DNA of 64,000 bases from Pycnopodia helianthoides (GCA_032158295.1 CM063257.1:806001-870000); one strand, 5' to 3'. Numbered from the stretch's first letter, positions 1 to 14,300 are shown. The notes: generated from the letters alone by a model not told the origin. Made by a program: numbers and translations.

Positions 1-3000
1 GACGTAGTCAGATAGGAGAGCGAGGGCAGGATCGCACTCATTACGCACTCCAGAATTGACAATCCCACAAGCCAAAAGGGCACCAGACTACGGATAAAAA
101 AGAAATTTCAACACAGTGTTGATTAGAAACCAATCAAAGTACGCCAAACAATTGCTGTGGTGTCCGTTTGTGAAAGCTGCGGCCAGAGATGCTGTTGGTA
201 CCCGCTGTCACCTCGCTAAACATGGATGGATTTAAAGTTCCTTATGAAAAATATTGTGACTGTTTTGTGCTGTTTTCTTAACAAGTAGACACTGTATTCA
301 ACTTTCACAGATGACTTTAATTGTATGGTTCTTGATAATTTTGCCAATAAATCAACAATATGTTGACAAAAACCAATCTGTAACCCTACTTTTTAGCGGC
401 CTTCAGGCCGTCGACTTTTATCAACCAAAAATCTTAGCATAATTTGTTTTACCTTGATATAGTCTTCCCCCGAATAGAGATATTTATCAATCTGGGTCAA
501 TCCTCCGTCAACGTCCCACAGCAGTACCATCCCAAGAGAAGCAGCTGTGCTCATCATTCCATGCTCTTTGTTCTTATAAATCCACACGTTGCCGTCCTCT
601 GTGATCAGCTTGTCCTTACCGAAGCCGGCGTTGACAAACCCGTTCACAAACGACGCGGCCAGATTCTGTCTGGCTGAGTCTACTTGGGAACCTGATGTGC
701 CAAATGGTCCTGAAATTAAAAAATAACAACAGACGGTTCTTAGAATGTTATAAGAGAGCACTTATTCTGAAAGTAGACAACTTAGACAAACGATAAGGAA
801 ATTCCAATTAACCCTTCAGTGATTGACCATGATCTCTTCTTTAATGAAACAAAATGCAACACCATCAGGACTATAACGTCGTTAGTGCAGTTTGTGTGAA
901 TTTCATAAAATTAGTTTTGCATATTTTGGAGCTTCTGGTAAATAAAGTTTATTGACCGAGAGTGGTCTCCAAAACTTTCAGCCAATGGTAGAGATGTTAT
1001 AATACTTACGTGTGTTTTCCAAGTGACTTTTGTAAATGTCTTCTGGAACTTTGGGGTCCATAATATCAAGCTGGCAAAGACAAAACAAACATAAATGTTA
1101 CACTTCACAAAAGAGTAGAAATTCCCTTCATAAAACTGCTTCATACAGCTATAAGTAACGGGAAAGGGGAGAGGGTCTTAAAAAGTAGTTCTCTCTGTAC
1201 GGATTTTAAAATATTATAAATTTTGGGTGATGCCTTAAATATTTTGAAATATTTTATATTTATTTCATTTCTCGGGTAGATAAAAAGTACAATAATGCAA
1301 ATTAATAAGGTAAAAAACATTAAAAGATACAGCAATGAGCAATTAAAATACAGAGGAAGGAAAGAGAAACAGCTGGAGCCTGAAGGATTGCCTAAAAGAA
1401 ACACAGTTCCTGTCTAGAGGCTCTCCTCTCCAGCTGGCACTAAAGAAAACAAAAGTCAATTGAAATACAAAAATATATAAATGTACAAATATACAAACAG
1501 CAATAAAAATATTACAAATACACATACAAAATACACATACAAGGGCGTACAAGAAAGGTTAAAACATAGAAGAAAAACACCTTAAAAATACCTTAAATAC
1601 AAAAAACCAAAAAAAAACCCAAAACACAACGATTGATTATATACAAATGAAGTATGTTAAGACGTACCTCACGCGCTAGAGCTAAGAAGTTGATATTCAG
1701 TTGACTGTTTGACATAATCTCTGTCAGATCATCAAAGTCCTCTGTTTCTTCGTTGAGCTCCAAGAAAATCTGCTGAGCACCAAGCATGTACGCCAACTGC
1801 TTCTGCGTTAAACTATACACAAAAGAGTATCCAAATGAAGTTAAAACACTCACATTAATTTTTAAGTAGGAGTGATATTTGACTTTGAGTACAAGGCTTT
1901 AAGGTTATTTTGTGTGACGACTGTCTTAACTATCACCTTCCTTGGGTTAAAGAGCTGATCGACTACCGAGCCCCTTAGGGTCTAAGAGGCATGAGAGGTC
2001 AACGCACTGGACTCAAGCTCTGGTGTTTCCGACCAGCAGGGTGGGTTCAAGTCCTGGTCATGACGCTTGTGTCCTTAAGGAAGACACTTAACCATTAACG
2101 CTTCACAACATTTACCTGTCTTTGCATGTTGTGAAGATGTCTTCGACAAGCTCCATGTCGTTCAGTTGTATCGCCAATCTCATCGCTTCAGGGTACCGAT
2201 TAAACTTGCGGAAGATTCCAAGTGCTGTCCGTAGAAGAATGGAATCCTCTGGCTCTGGAACGTAATTCACACAACTGAAAGGGAAAATAAACAAAGGAAG
2301 GCATTATGAATTATTCACGATTGGTATTTTGGCCGGTAACCTTATTCTGGTAAGCATAATTTGTTGTGCTTAGCTACTTTTTGTGCTTAAGCAGCTCTAT
2401 GAAATCGAGCCCTGGTAACATTACTTCACCTTGTAAGATACAAGCAGACCCTTGGGAAGACGTTCTCATCTACAAACTCCTCCAAGAGGTCCAGTTTCTC
2501 AATTTCCATGAGGAGATCGCAAGCTTCTGCCTCGGCGTTATGCTTCATGTGATACGGAACGATCTCCTTGGCTAAGAGCATCAGCTTCTCAGGGTCTTTT
2601 TTCTCCTCTTCGTTGTCAGTTTCAGTCCAGACTTGTCCGATTTCACCTGCTAGATGTCTGTTATGATGAAAGGGGTTTGTTTTAATTGACAGTACAAGAA
2701 TTTGAGATTTTAACGGGCTGTACATGTAGGGCTTGTATTGTTTTTTACTGTCTATGTAGGTATGGGTTTAAGAATAAATATAGGGGATTCATATTAAAGA
2801 GAGCCCTCTACAGTTTCCCATTTTCGGGAAAAAAGGCTGTCAAGTTTTGGTCCTGGAGAAAGAACTTGCTAGGGTCAAAACCTAAGGCCATTAACAATTT
2901 TGTGCAAGCCTTGGTCCTCACGCAGCGCTCACCACATGACCCTGATTGTGGTTTGCTGGTGGTTTGCCCGTATTTGTCCGTCTTAAGATGGTGATTTTTG

Positions 3001-4558
3001 TGAGGCAGGTGGATGCTTTCCACGCTCGTGTAGGCCATAGGTCCCGAAACTGCATGCAGGCCACCGAGATGAAGCGTGATTTTGTTTAGTTGACCCTTTT
3101 GGAGAAAATAGACTCTCCGGGGCAAACTGTAGAGGGCGCTTTGTATCGTGAATCACCCGTATTGGGTCATACATATATTACTTACCTGACATATTCATGT
3201 CCCCATGTCCCGATGTCCTCTTTGGACCCAAGGAGGCGATATTTAAGACAGTCTCGATTATCGCTCATTGTCATTCCCAAGACAGAGATAATATCTGCGC
3301 AAAATGTCTGAGATTGGGAAAAGTAAGAAAAAGCCAGCATTAAACAAGGTAAGGTAAGCAGTTTTGAATAATTGTAAAGCAGAACATGTTTTTTGACAAT
3401 TTAATTGGCGAGTAGAAAGTTCGGGAACTTTAAAAAATGATCACATGGTGTTCTGGTTTGTCAATGCTGAGGTAAACTTTCTCCAGTAATTTTGCTAAGC
3501 ACAGCCAAATCTTGGTAAGCAGATAAGCATGTAGTTTATATCGTTGCCACTGGTGTCCCCAAAACTTTGTTACTTAGCAAAGAGGTTAGCTCAGCAATAT
3601 TTTCTTGGGCACAGATGGATGTGGAATGCAATCTGTGGATGTGGAATGCAATCTAAACTAAAGAATAGGAAACCATAATTGCTTCTCTGCGGCCAGGAGT
3701 GCATAATCTACTCATGTCCATACCTTATTCTCAGTCCGTTTCATCTTCTCATAGACTTCTTTGATTGTCGCATAATGTGGGCGGAGAAACTTGAGGGGTT
3801 TAGGTACAGAGGTCATTGAACTTGTTGAGGCTCGTATCATTTGACGGAGCTGCTCGAGAGCTGGCTTGTAGAGTGTGCTATCCTTCTCCTGATGAAGTGA
3901 AAAGTCAAAAGATATTTATTTTGTTACAAAAGTAAAAAATGTTAAAGTTTGAAACAGGTATAAATACTAACTTAATTTTAGTGTAATTTTAGGGGTGGAA
4001 GATAGACAATCCCATCTTTTGCTGTTTCAGAAAAATGCTACCAGAAATTCAAAGATTTAAGGTTGTCAAACAATCAGCAAGTGAACGTTTACCCATGTCC
4101 ATGTGGAGTGCAACTTACTTGATACTCAGCTCAACAGGAGATTCACAAACTTACCGTCAAGCGTTCCACCAACATGGTCAATTCCTCTTGTAGCTGCTTG
4201 TCTTCCTCCGACTAAAGAAGAAAATCAGACAAAAATTATACAAACTAGGCGCCTCTTCGTATCAATAGCGTAACTGGTTAAGGTTAGTTGTTGCAATAGC
4301 TTAACTGGTTAAGGTAAGATACACGAGATCTCTGATGACAAAGCAAGTTTACCGTGCACACACACATGAAGAAAAACTCTTAGAAACTTGATATATTATT
4401 CTTCTAAAATCTGATAAACTTCAAACCAAGTGAACGTCTGATTTAAAAGTTAATCTTACCAAATCTGCATCCTTGTCCTCCTCAATTTTCTTGCCATTTT
4501 TGCTGTCTTCCTTCTCGTTTTTCTTTTCAGTTTCAGGTGCTTTCTTCGTGTCGGCCAT
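1..4558 (-). CDS. PSMD2: 26S proteasome non-ATPase regulatory subunit 2 (Rpn1), 5' half of gene
   Basis: This gene encodes a scaffold subunit of the proteasome base that binds ubiquitin-like shuttle factors and deubiquitinase Usp14/Ubp6. I traced ten coding exons: 4558-4460, 4211-4155, 3888-3724, 3307-3186, 2657-2430, 2274-2116, 1812-1668, 1070-1010, 709-453 and 87-<1. All junctions are GT..AG and the phases join without conflict over 460 codons, about half of the roughly 900-residue family length. Residues 1-33 form a Lys/Glu-rich tail starting MADTKKAPE. Conserved blocks include [69 protein letters not shown] and [20 protein letters not shown]. The last visible exon, [14 protein letters not shown], begins the PC-repeat toroid. 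The 3' half lies beyond the left edge. The gene is divergent from NCKAP1. Its introns carry a SINE and two MITE-like repeats. Confidence 0.97.
88..452. repeat. Dispersed repeat in PSMD2 intron 9 (family A)
   Basis: The stretch about 110-400 is shared, diverged, with 26140-26425 in an NCKAP1 intron and partly with 57965-58080. Shared marks are GTTGATTAGAAA followed by CAAT, the phrase TTTTGTGCTGTTTT, AACAAGTAGACACTGTA, then CTTGATAATTTTGCC and a final TATGTT. No coding potential or clear terminal repeats are visible, so it is probably an old non-autonomous element. Confidence 0.6.
1985..2110 (+). mobile_element. tRNA-derived SINE fragment in PSMD2 intron 6
   Basis: The phrase GCACTGGACTCAAGCTCTGG is followed by a B-box-like GGTTCAAGTCC and then ACACTTAACCATTAACGCTTC. 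It matches the head of the longer SINE at 11160-11585 and, inverted, the copy at 24612-24925. The piece is truncated and inserted just upstream (in gene orientation downstream) of exon 6. Confidence 0.65.
2801..3140. mobile_element. MITE with TIR containing CCCTCTACAGTTT
   Basis: About 340 bp lie between inverted ends in PSMD2 intron 4. The left end is GAGCCCTCTACAGTTTCCCA (2801-2820). The right end read in reverse is AGCGCCCTCTACAGTTTGCC (3140-3121). No transposase ORF is present. The same right end (AAACTGTAGAGGGCGC) recurs at 17040-17056 in NCKAP1 intron 14, next to exon 15. Confidence 0.65.
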
Positions 4559-5306
4559 GATGATAAGTGAAAATAGTATCGCTTGGTGGCGCTATCCATG
4601 TCGCACGGTCTTGTTTTATTCTCTTTAATCTAAAAAATTATTATAATGAAATGTATGGCGTATAAATCAGTGAGAAAGAAATATATTTAAAAAACAATGG
4701 AAAATTTTATAATTTTTACTTGAAATATTTTGTTTTGATGATTAGATAAACTTAAATTTTGCCTGACTAATTAATTCATTTTGGGACGTTATGTTAACAA
4801 CCATTAAAGACCGTCACTCATTGTAAATCCAAACTTCTTACTTTTTACTCTTATCATGCTCTTATACTGTTAGTGAAAGAATTTGTAATTTTTCAAGCAC
4901 TAATGTATAATTACCAAATAGATAAAGATGGGTTGAGCGTGTTAACATTATTTTTATGTTTTAGCCATTTTGGTCTAGTATTTCCATGGGTCCTTTCTCT
5001 ATGGTATTTCCACCCAGCGTGGTTACTGAGTGACGGTCATATGCGATAGTAAACGAAATTTATTGAGTGGCTAAAATTTGATGCTCTCGTGAGACGGTCT
5101 TTGACTCAACTCAAATATTGGTACTAGGGTCAAATTTAACGCTCACCCACTTCATTCTACTTCCGCAATCAATCGTGATGGGTTATTGTACACAAAACGT
5201 CTGACACTGCCGCGCCTTGGAAAATTCATCGAGCAAACATGTTTGTAAATTGAACGTTTTTTATCACTTTTTACCAGTAAATTGAGGAAGCTGCATTTGA
5301 AGCACA
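4559..5306. promoter_or_regulatory. Bidirectional promoter interval between PSMD2 and NCKAP1
   Basis: The two start codons are divergent and 748 bp apart, so both 5' UTRs and promoters should lie here. I see no convincing TATA box next to either gene. An ETS-like CTTCCGC (5159-5165) lies on the NCKAP1 side. The middle holds a short inverted repeat, GACCGTCACTCA (4809-4820) against TGAGTGACGGTC (5027-5038). It frames about 230 bp and may be a small MITE or a regulatory hairpin. Start sites are not mapped. Confidence 0.55.
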
Positions 5307-8300
5307 ATGTCTGTGAATCAAAGCCAGCAAAAGTTGGCTGAAAAGCTGACAATTTTGACGGACCGTGGACAAGGAATGTTGGCTCGTCTTTACAACATCA
5401 AAAAAGTAAGTCTTTAAAATTGACCCTTTTTTAATATAACCGCTGCCTGCGTGTGTAAAAAACATCTACACACCCACTAGTTCAACTAGTTGGTACGTAG
5501 CTCGTTTGACCTGACAGAGCTGTTGTTTGATGTATGAACCGTATTTATATTTGTTGTATGTTTACTGCTCTCTGTTTTGTTCAATTGCAAAAATATAAAT
5601 ATATTTTTTTTGTGATTTTACAAATGCACCAACTCAGTTGGCAATTGCAATGTCAAGGACATTTGATGTGCATTAGCCTGTCTTCCACCGTCATGACCGT
5701 GTCGACTGCAGTGGCAAAGACAAGTTTAGGATGTGTAGTAGGCTTGTGGAACGAGGAGGGGGGGGGGTGGTTTTGAGGTTGGAATGAAGTGTTTATATTT
5801 GTTTGATGCTTCTTATCCCTTCTAGTTCTATACTTTGTGAAACCATTGTGAATGCACGGGTCCACCACGCGCCATGTTCTTGATTGTTTATAAAAAGATT
5901 ATGAATACATAATTAATATCTGGCTAAGTTTTTCTAAATGCTATTTAGCCGACTTATGTAATAGCGCCCTCTTTGATGCGTACACGAGTAGCTGAAATTA
6001 TATAACGTATTAAAAAGCGAGGATTTTTGACCACTGTCTGCGTACATGGATGTAGCTCAGTGGGATGGCTTCCACTTACTTATGAACCGACATGCTCCGC
6101 ATTTGAATCCTCGCTGACCCTGGTTTTTTTCTTTTCATCTCCAATAACAAGAGTATTCTTCTTTTATTATTATTAAAGGTTTACTCCTACATTTGAAGGC
6201 ACTGGACACTTTTGGTAATTACTCAAAAAAATTGTTAGCATAAAAACTTACTTGGTAACGAGCAATGGAGAGCTGTTGATAGTATAAAACATTGTGAGAA
6301 ACGGGTCCCTCTGAAGTAACGTAGTTTTTGAGAAAGAAGTAATTTCTCAGTGAAATATTTGAATATATAGGTCTCAAAATCAAGCATCTGAAAGCACTCA
6401 ACTTCGTTTGACAAGGGTGGTTTTTTTCCGACCAATTGAGTTCAAATTTTCACAGGTTTGTTATTTTGTGCATATGTTGAGATACACCAGGTGAGAAGAC
6501 TGGTTTTTGACAATTACCAAAGGTGTCCAGACTGTCCAGTGTCTTTAAATGGATAGTAAAGTATTTCTGATTTTTGGCACTCAAGGATTTGTTTTTAAGG
6601 GAAAGGAAGTCAAAAATTAATAAAATGGTAAATTCCCCCAAAACAGTCACACAGCATTTTCAGTGAAGACAAAGTACACGCTCACTTTTTGTGCAATAGG
6701 CTAATTATTAAACAGAAAAACTAATTGCCACTAAAATTTTGCAACTATGTGCAGGGTTGTTTCCAACTGCATTTTAAAAATGCTGAATTTTTTCAGATTG
6801 CACAGCACAGTATGGCTTTTAAAACCAAAGATAACCAAATCCTACTTAATCCAAACTTCCAAAAGTTTGGCCCAGAATGCCCTACAGTTTTGAAAAAACC
6901 TAAGGAGAACCCTGAATTTTGCCATTTTAATGATAAGATTTTTATACAAAGAATAACAACTTCGCCATTCTTCTACTTCTACTGTATTTGCAAATGATAT
7001 TTTTCCCTGACGGTTCACATTTCAAAAACTAATGGTTCACTTTTTGATATTCGCTGTATTTTTTTTAAATGTTTTTGAAGGGAAATTTGATAATAATTAT
7101 TCTTTCAGGCATGTCAAGATCCGAGGTCACGTCCAGCATTTCTGTCTGAAAAAGCTCTGGAGCCATGCCTTAAGAGCATCGTCAAGAAATTCCCAAACAC
7201 CGAGAAAAACACACAGGTAAGGCCAAATTTTTAATAACATGTTTAGCGTCCTAACAGTTTTTAGAGGCCGCCTCCTTTATTATTTATTTTTTTATTTTTT
7301 TGAAGGATAAATTTTAACAATCTCTGTCAAAAACTACTACAGGCCTAGTAGTAGAAGTGTTGGATTTTGGATACCAACAAAATGTTATGTATTTGGTGGA
7401 TGAGGTTGGAGCCGAAGTGAAACTTTGGACCAACAAAGAGCTTTTTTTTTGTTGCATTAAAAAGTTTGACATACATTGCTAATTTTTGTCTAAGTTTTGA
7501 AATTGTTTTTATATCTATATCATTGAGACTGTAACATGGCCATGTCAGGTAGTTATTCGTCTCAAGATTGTCTGACCATCTCAATTGGCACAAATCTCTT
7601 GTCTCTTTGATCAAGTTGTAACACCCATCCTCATTTCCCTTTCCCAACAAAGAAAAAGAATCAACTTCCTTATTTATATAGACAAATCCATAATCTTAAA
7701 GCAATTGAGTTTGAAAGTGCAGCTGTTGCAGCTGAAAGAATTGTTCAACGCCTGTTTTTTTTTTCTTACAGGGTCAACTGGCCCCGATAGATCAACGTAA
7801 ATCTGAGATATTGAAGGTGCTGAGTGTTTACTACACAACCTTCCGGGATATCCATGAATACACGGTAAGATGATCTCTAACCCCCTCCCCTGACCCCCCC
7901 CCAGCCACCCCCCCCATGGAAGCGTGCAGGTGTGTACGTGCTTGAGGGCGCTGTTTGAGCTTGTGTCATCATATGCAAGGGAGCTCTTACAATTAAAGTT
8001 TTTGCATCTGAGATGATTTTCTAAGTAGAGAGTAATTTGATCGGTTTTTTTAAGCGGTTGACAGTCCCTTTAACCTGGACATCCCTGTTGCTTTTGTTGT
8101 TAGATTTCTTTACATTGTGAGTTTAGTGACTGCGATTAATCCGGCCGGCTGGGGGTGCATGTACCGGTAGGTGGTATGTGTGCATGTATGGTCATATTTA
8201 TGGCAAACCACTTCCTTGTTCAAGACACAGCAATAACAATGGTGGTGTTAGAGGTTTTAACCAGGATTTGGTAAAAGGGTGTCCAAATTTGCTGGAAATT

Positions 8301-11300
8301 TAAAAACTGGGTGTCCAAATTGTTCACATTACAATATATTTACATGTAAATGATACATAAAACAGGGTGTCCAAATTTAAAACAGGGTGTACAAAAGACA
8401 CCCAGACACCCATCTGGGTAACACTATGATTCTACATGTACCTAATTTCATGTTATACACATCAATCTGATCAATCCTAACCACCCCAACCCATCAAAAT
8501 CCAACAGCATGTGTTGTTTAATTAAAGGCAGTTGGGATACTTGATATCTGATTTATAGTGGAGTGTTTTGATGGATTACATGTACCCCTAAACCATCCAC
8601 TCTTAGCATGAGGCCAGGCATACCAATCTTACAAGAGTAACAGAAAACACATTTTATGTTAAGAAAAATCCCAATAACCTTATTTGTGAAATGATTGATT
8701 GTATTGATTAATTACTATTTGATTTACAATTACAGTGGAGCATTTTGATGGATTTGGTACTGTACCCCTAAACCATCCAATCTTACCAGAGTAACAAAAA
8801 AATACATTATATTATTAAAAACAATAACCTTATTTGTGAAATGATTGATTATGAATTAATTGATTAATTGACTTTTGATTGACAGGACCATGTGACTGAA
8901 TTACTGACTGTCCTAGCGAGCTGTCATGTGCATTTTGACATTGTAAGTAATCACTAATTTATTTTTTTTAAAACAAAATGAACTTTCTCCTGAAGATGAG
9001 AAGAGTATACTGTTTTAAACGTCGAGACCACACCGCTCTTTTCAGAGCCAACACTCCCACAAAAGAGATTTATTACATGGTTGTACCTGCAAGTTTACTA
9101 TTTATTTATAGTTACTTCTTATTTTCCACACCATGCAAAGCTTTAAACACCACTTAAAATGAACTTTGGCCATAAATTATTATTATTTTTTTTTCATTTG
9201 CAATGTTTTTACTTCGTGACTGAATTGAGCTACATTTTCAAAATACTTCTTGTTCTGACAACGCTGGTGTTTACCATAACTCTCAAGAGAGAATATTTAC
9301 ATTGATTTAAAGGATGTGCACAATATTGGAAGAAATTAAAATATAAATGTATACAGATTTACACATCACTTTCATGTTATACAGATGGTCAATTGTGGAA
9401 AACTTCCCATAAAATGTTTGCTTGAAATTCTATAGATTTTGAGAAATTAGTAAAACAATTAGTTTTGATCGTGCGAGTCAAAAACCTGATGCTTAAAAAC
9501 AAGGAAAATATATTTTAAGAGGTTTTTTTTCCTCACTATTTTCTTGCGACTTTGATTACCGATTGAGCTTAAACTTTCACAGGTTTGTTGGGTCACATGA
9601 TGAAATTACAAATGTTGTCGCGTGCTTTAAAGGCCTGTACACTATTGGAAAGATCAAAAAACACAAATGTTAACAGATTCACACATAACTTACATGATTT
9701 AAATTAAGTAATGGTAGAAAGGGTTCCTTAAAATATTTCTGCATAGAATGCTATCGTTTCTAAGAAATGAATAAAACAATAGTTTTTATCGCGCGCGATA
9801 ATAAACTCGATGTTTGAAAAACAGAAAACACATAAGGTCTCTTTTCACTATTTTCTGTGACCTCAATGACCGATTGAGCTCAAATTTTCACAGGTTTGTT
9901 ATTTCATGTACATAGTTAATCACACAAAACATGAACTTTGTTTGCGACTGTTTTGTCAGCTCTACCAATCCGTATAATACCTTTAAGAAAAATACTTTCC
10001 TAATTGTGTGTATTTTGTTTTGAATCCCTTACTGTTTTACTAAACACACAATGGAATACTTTACAAACATGGAAAATAGTTTTACATAAAATCAAATCAT
10101 ATCACAGACCTGGAATACCACGGAGGTCATGGCCTCCATTGCCCTGGTCTTGGCCTTGGTGCCCCCTTCAAAAGTTTTCTATAGACTTTAAGATTTTTCT
10201 AATAGAAGTGCCTTTTGCAACATGAAAATGGCCTTGCCCTCTCAAAGATGAAATTCCAGGCCTGATACAATTTTCAATTATTAAACCCGTTTACAGACTG
10301 CCAACTTTGACATGACTAAGAACTACCTGGAGCTCGTGGTGACGTACATCTCCATCATGATGTTACTAGCTAGAGTAGAAGACCGAAAGGCAATGCTAGG
10401 CTTGTACAACCAGGCTTATGAACTAGCCTATGGGAAGAGGTAGGTACACCAACTTTTATCCAACTACTCAGCAGGAAAAGAAATGCTTAGCAAACTTCAT
10501 TCCTAAGCACAAAAATGAGTGTACTAATGGCTTTAAGTTCCAATGGATGGAAGTTATTTTAATAATAATAAAAAATAAGCTGGAATTTATGGAGCGCCTA
10601 TTTTGATTTTAAGATGGTTACTCATGGATTTGATCATCAAAGTGCACTTTGGGGTTTTGTCGTTGACGGAATACACTTTACAAAAATGTGATTTATTATT
10701 GTCAGAATGAGTAACTCTTTTCTTCTTATTTCCAGTCTGCTGATACTTCTCTAGTTTGTGTAACCATGGCTTTATGTTCCATTGGATGGAAGTTATTTTG
10801 ATTCTCAAAAGCTTACTCATGGAATTGAGCATCTAAAACGAGTAACTTTGTATCTTCTTATTTCCAGTGAGCCCTCATTCGCTCGGCTTGGCACACTCAT
10901 CTGTGACTTTGACAGCCCAGTTAAGAAACTCACTCAACAATTTGTTCCGCTTGAACGGGTAAGAATAACGAACTTCAAACATTAACCAAAACCAAGGCTA
11001 GCCTACCAGAGTCCATTACAGGCTTGTATGGATTTGGTTCTGCTTCCCAAACCACACACCCATAGAAAATCTTATCAGGAAAAAAATGGTGGTTGAGTTA
11101 CTGTAAAGTGAAGTATTTTTGTTGATTAGGTACTGTACCCAAACCCTCCTATTGTTAGCATGAGGCCATGCCTACCAGAGCAATCAAGTGCACTGGACTC
11201 AAGCTCTGGTTGTTTCAGATCAGCAGAGTGTGGGTTCGAGACCCGGTCGTTACACTTGTGTTCTCAATCAAGACACTTGACCATTATTGCTTCGTCGTTC

Positions 11301-14300
11301 AGATGGAACATTAAGCCATTAGTCCTGTGTGTTGTGCAATGCACGTGAAGGAACCCAGTCACACTCATCGTTAAGAGAAGGAGTTTGTTGTTTTCTTGAA
11401 CGGTTGGGCTGCAGATTGTGCCACAGCACCTTGTAAACCTTTACATGGTGCTATGTAAATAAGAATAAATTTATGGGTCTTATATTTTCAAACATAGCTC
11501 TGCATACCTTGTAGAAAAAATATAATGAGCGCTTTGAGATGCCCTCAGGTGTGATAAAGGGCTATATAAGAACTGCATAACATATTATCAGAGTCTAAAC
11601 ATGTGGTCGAGTTACCATAAAGTGGAGTATTTTGATGGTATCTGGTGTTATTCAGGAGCATCAAAGTATGACGTCAGATATTCCAACTAGGACTAGATTA
11701 GGGTCATTCCGTGTCACTTCAACACACTTTTGGACCTGACCGTTACGGATTAAAATGAAATTTGTTGTGCTGATTGGACCAATTGAAAAACCCCCAGAAC
11801 CGAAATTTGATGTCGTTCGGTTAACTATTTTTTGAGATATGGGTTAACAAACTTTTGACTAATTAGCATGACCTAGGCTATGTTTGGACGTTCATATTTC
11901 CCATTAAGGTGTGCTAAAAACTGTCTTTTCTCTTTCCCTTCTTCCCAGTGTGTCGCCTCAGCATTGTTCTCCCTCCTCCACTTGTATCCAAGACGCAACA
12001 TGAACGCTGGAGAGATGAGGTCTCAAGAGATGCTCAGCCTAGTCTCCAAACCAGCTCTTCTCTTGAATCCAGCACAGAGTGAGACTGTAAGTACCATAAG
12101 TCCATTCTATTTAACTGTGTACAAAATGGCTTGAGTTAAGACTAACACCTACATGGTTGTCTTGAAAGAGGCAAGTCTGCCATCACAGTAGGGTTGGGAC
12201 GTTAAAGGCCCTGTACACTATCGAAAAACACAATGTTCACAGATTCACACATAACTTACATGATTTAAAGTAAGTAATGGTAGAAAGGGTTCCTTAAAAT
12301 GTTTCTGCCTAAAATGCTATCGTTTCTGAGAAACGAGTAAAACACTAGTAATTATCGCGCGCGATAATTTGAAAAAACAGAAAACACATAAGATCTCTTT
12401 TCACTATTTTCTCGTGACCTCGATGACCAATTGAGCTCAAACTTTCACAGGTTTGTTTGTTCATGCATATGTTTAATCACACAAAATGTGGACACTGATT
12501 TTGAGCGGTTACCAAAAGTGTACAATACCTTTAAACCAGTTAACCATTTAACCGTAAGACAATGTTAAAATCCGTTTTCAAATTGCTTCTCTTCACCCAG
12601 AGGTAAATGGGTACCTATGAGGGAAGAGTTGGTTCTTGTGATTGATTTAGCTTGGTGCGCTACATACTGGAGCTGAGATGGTTTAAGGAATGAAATAAAT
12701 GGCCCAGTGACCAGGGGTAATAATGTTAGAGTGCCATGAGCGTCACTGAGTGACAGATACGGCCCAATTTTCAAGATCGTTCATTTTCAAACAATCTCTG
12801 TTGTTTCTTCATTTTGTAGATGCGTTGTGAGTATCTTTCGCTGGATACCATGGAGCGGTGGATTATACGTAAGTTTAGTTCTTGGGTCTATAGACCTTAA
12901 TCACGTCCAATTAACATATTTGCATAAATTATTGAAGACAAACTAGCTCAATGCAATGGGAGACTTTTGAATGCTAGATGGCAGCAGACATACCAGGTAA
13001 AATTCCATTGTTTATGTAGTTCTAAGCACGCGCACATTGCCGAGAATAATGGATTTACCTGGTACGTCTGCTGCCACCAAGCGTTCCAGAGGTCCCTCAT
13101 TCCTATGGGCTTCTGGTTATCAGTGGAGCCAGTTCTAAGCACGCGCACATTGCCAAGAATAATGGATTTACCTGGTAAGTCTGCTGCCACCAAGCGTCCC
13201 AGAGGTCCCTCATTCCTATGGGCTTCTGGTTATCAGTGGAGCCAGTTTGAATTACGTCACACTTACAAACAAGATAGTGAGTAACTCAAAAATAATGTTT
13301 TTTGTTTTGTTATTTATCACATCGGGCGCAATTTAATCCTTTACATTTCCTCCATTGTAGGGGAGCCATTTTAATTTGTCTGTTCTGATTTGTTTCCTTC
13401 CACAGTGGGTTTCCTGGTGTGTCCGACGCTCCTCCAGAGTAACGAGCGTGCGCACGCCCTCTGGAAGCCGGCTCTGCAGTGCGGGTTCTGCATCACGCTG
13501 TTCCGAGACGAGGTTCTCATGTTCCATAAGTACATCGAGGTGTTCTTTGACACCATCAAGGGCTTCCACAAGAGGGTACTCGAGGTCAAAGAGTGCTGCA
13601 ATTTTGCTCTGCAGAATGCGTAAGTACAGTTATGTAATAAATACTCTTCCAGAATGTGGCTGTACAGTTTACAGAATGTGGCTGTACAGCTACAGAATGT
13701 GGCTGTACAGTTTACAGAATGTGGCTGTACAGCTACAGAATGTGGCTGTACAGTTTACAGAATGCATAAGTACAGTTATGTAATAAATACTGTTGCAGAA
13801 TGTGGCTGTACAGTTTACAGAATGTGGCTGTACAGCTACAGAATGTGGCTGTACAGTTTACAGAATGCGTAAGTACAGTTATGTAATAAATACTGTTGCA
13901 GAATGTGGCTGTACAGTTTGCAGAATGTGGCAGTCCAGAGCTTGAGTCCGGTGTTCTTATCCGCTCCGCCACGACACGTCACTTTTTCTTCTTCTTTTTC
14001 CCCACAGACCCTCCACTCATCGGGACAGACGGAAGTTTTTAAGAGGAGCCTTGAAGGAACTAGTGACGATCCTCTCAGATCAACCAGGACTTCTTGGACC
14101 AAAGGTAAGACCAATAATTGTTCAGAGTCTTTCATTAGTACAGTTACAGTATCTCCACCATGCAAAGTTTCAAATCCTACTCATGTACATGGTGTTACTG
14201 CAAACCTTACAGGATTGTATCTCCACCATGCAAAGTTTCAAATCCTACTCATGTACATGGTGTTACTGCAAACCTTACTAGATTGTATCTCCACCAAGTA

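Noticed and set aside
13376..13783. 135-codon ORF overlapping NCKAP1 exon 9
   Set aside because: It is in a different frame from the conserved exon and runs on into the minisatellite (repeated WLYS); the exon frame 13406-13619 matches the family.
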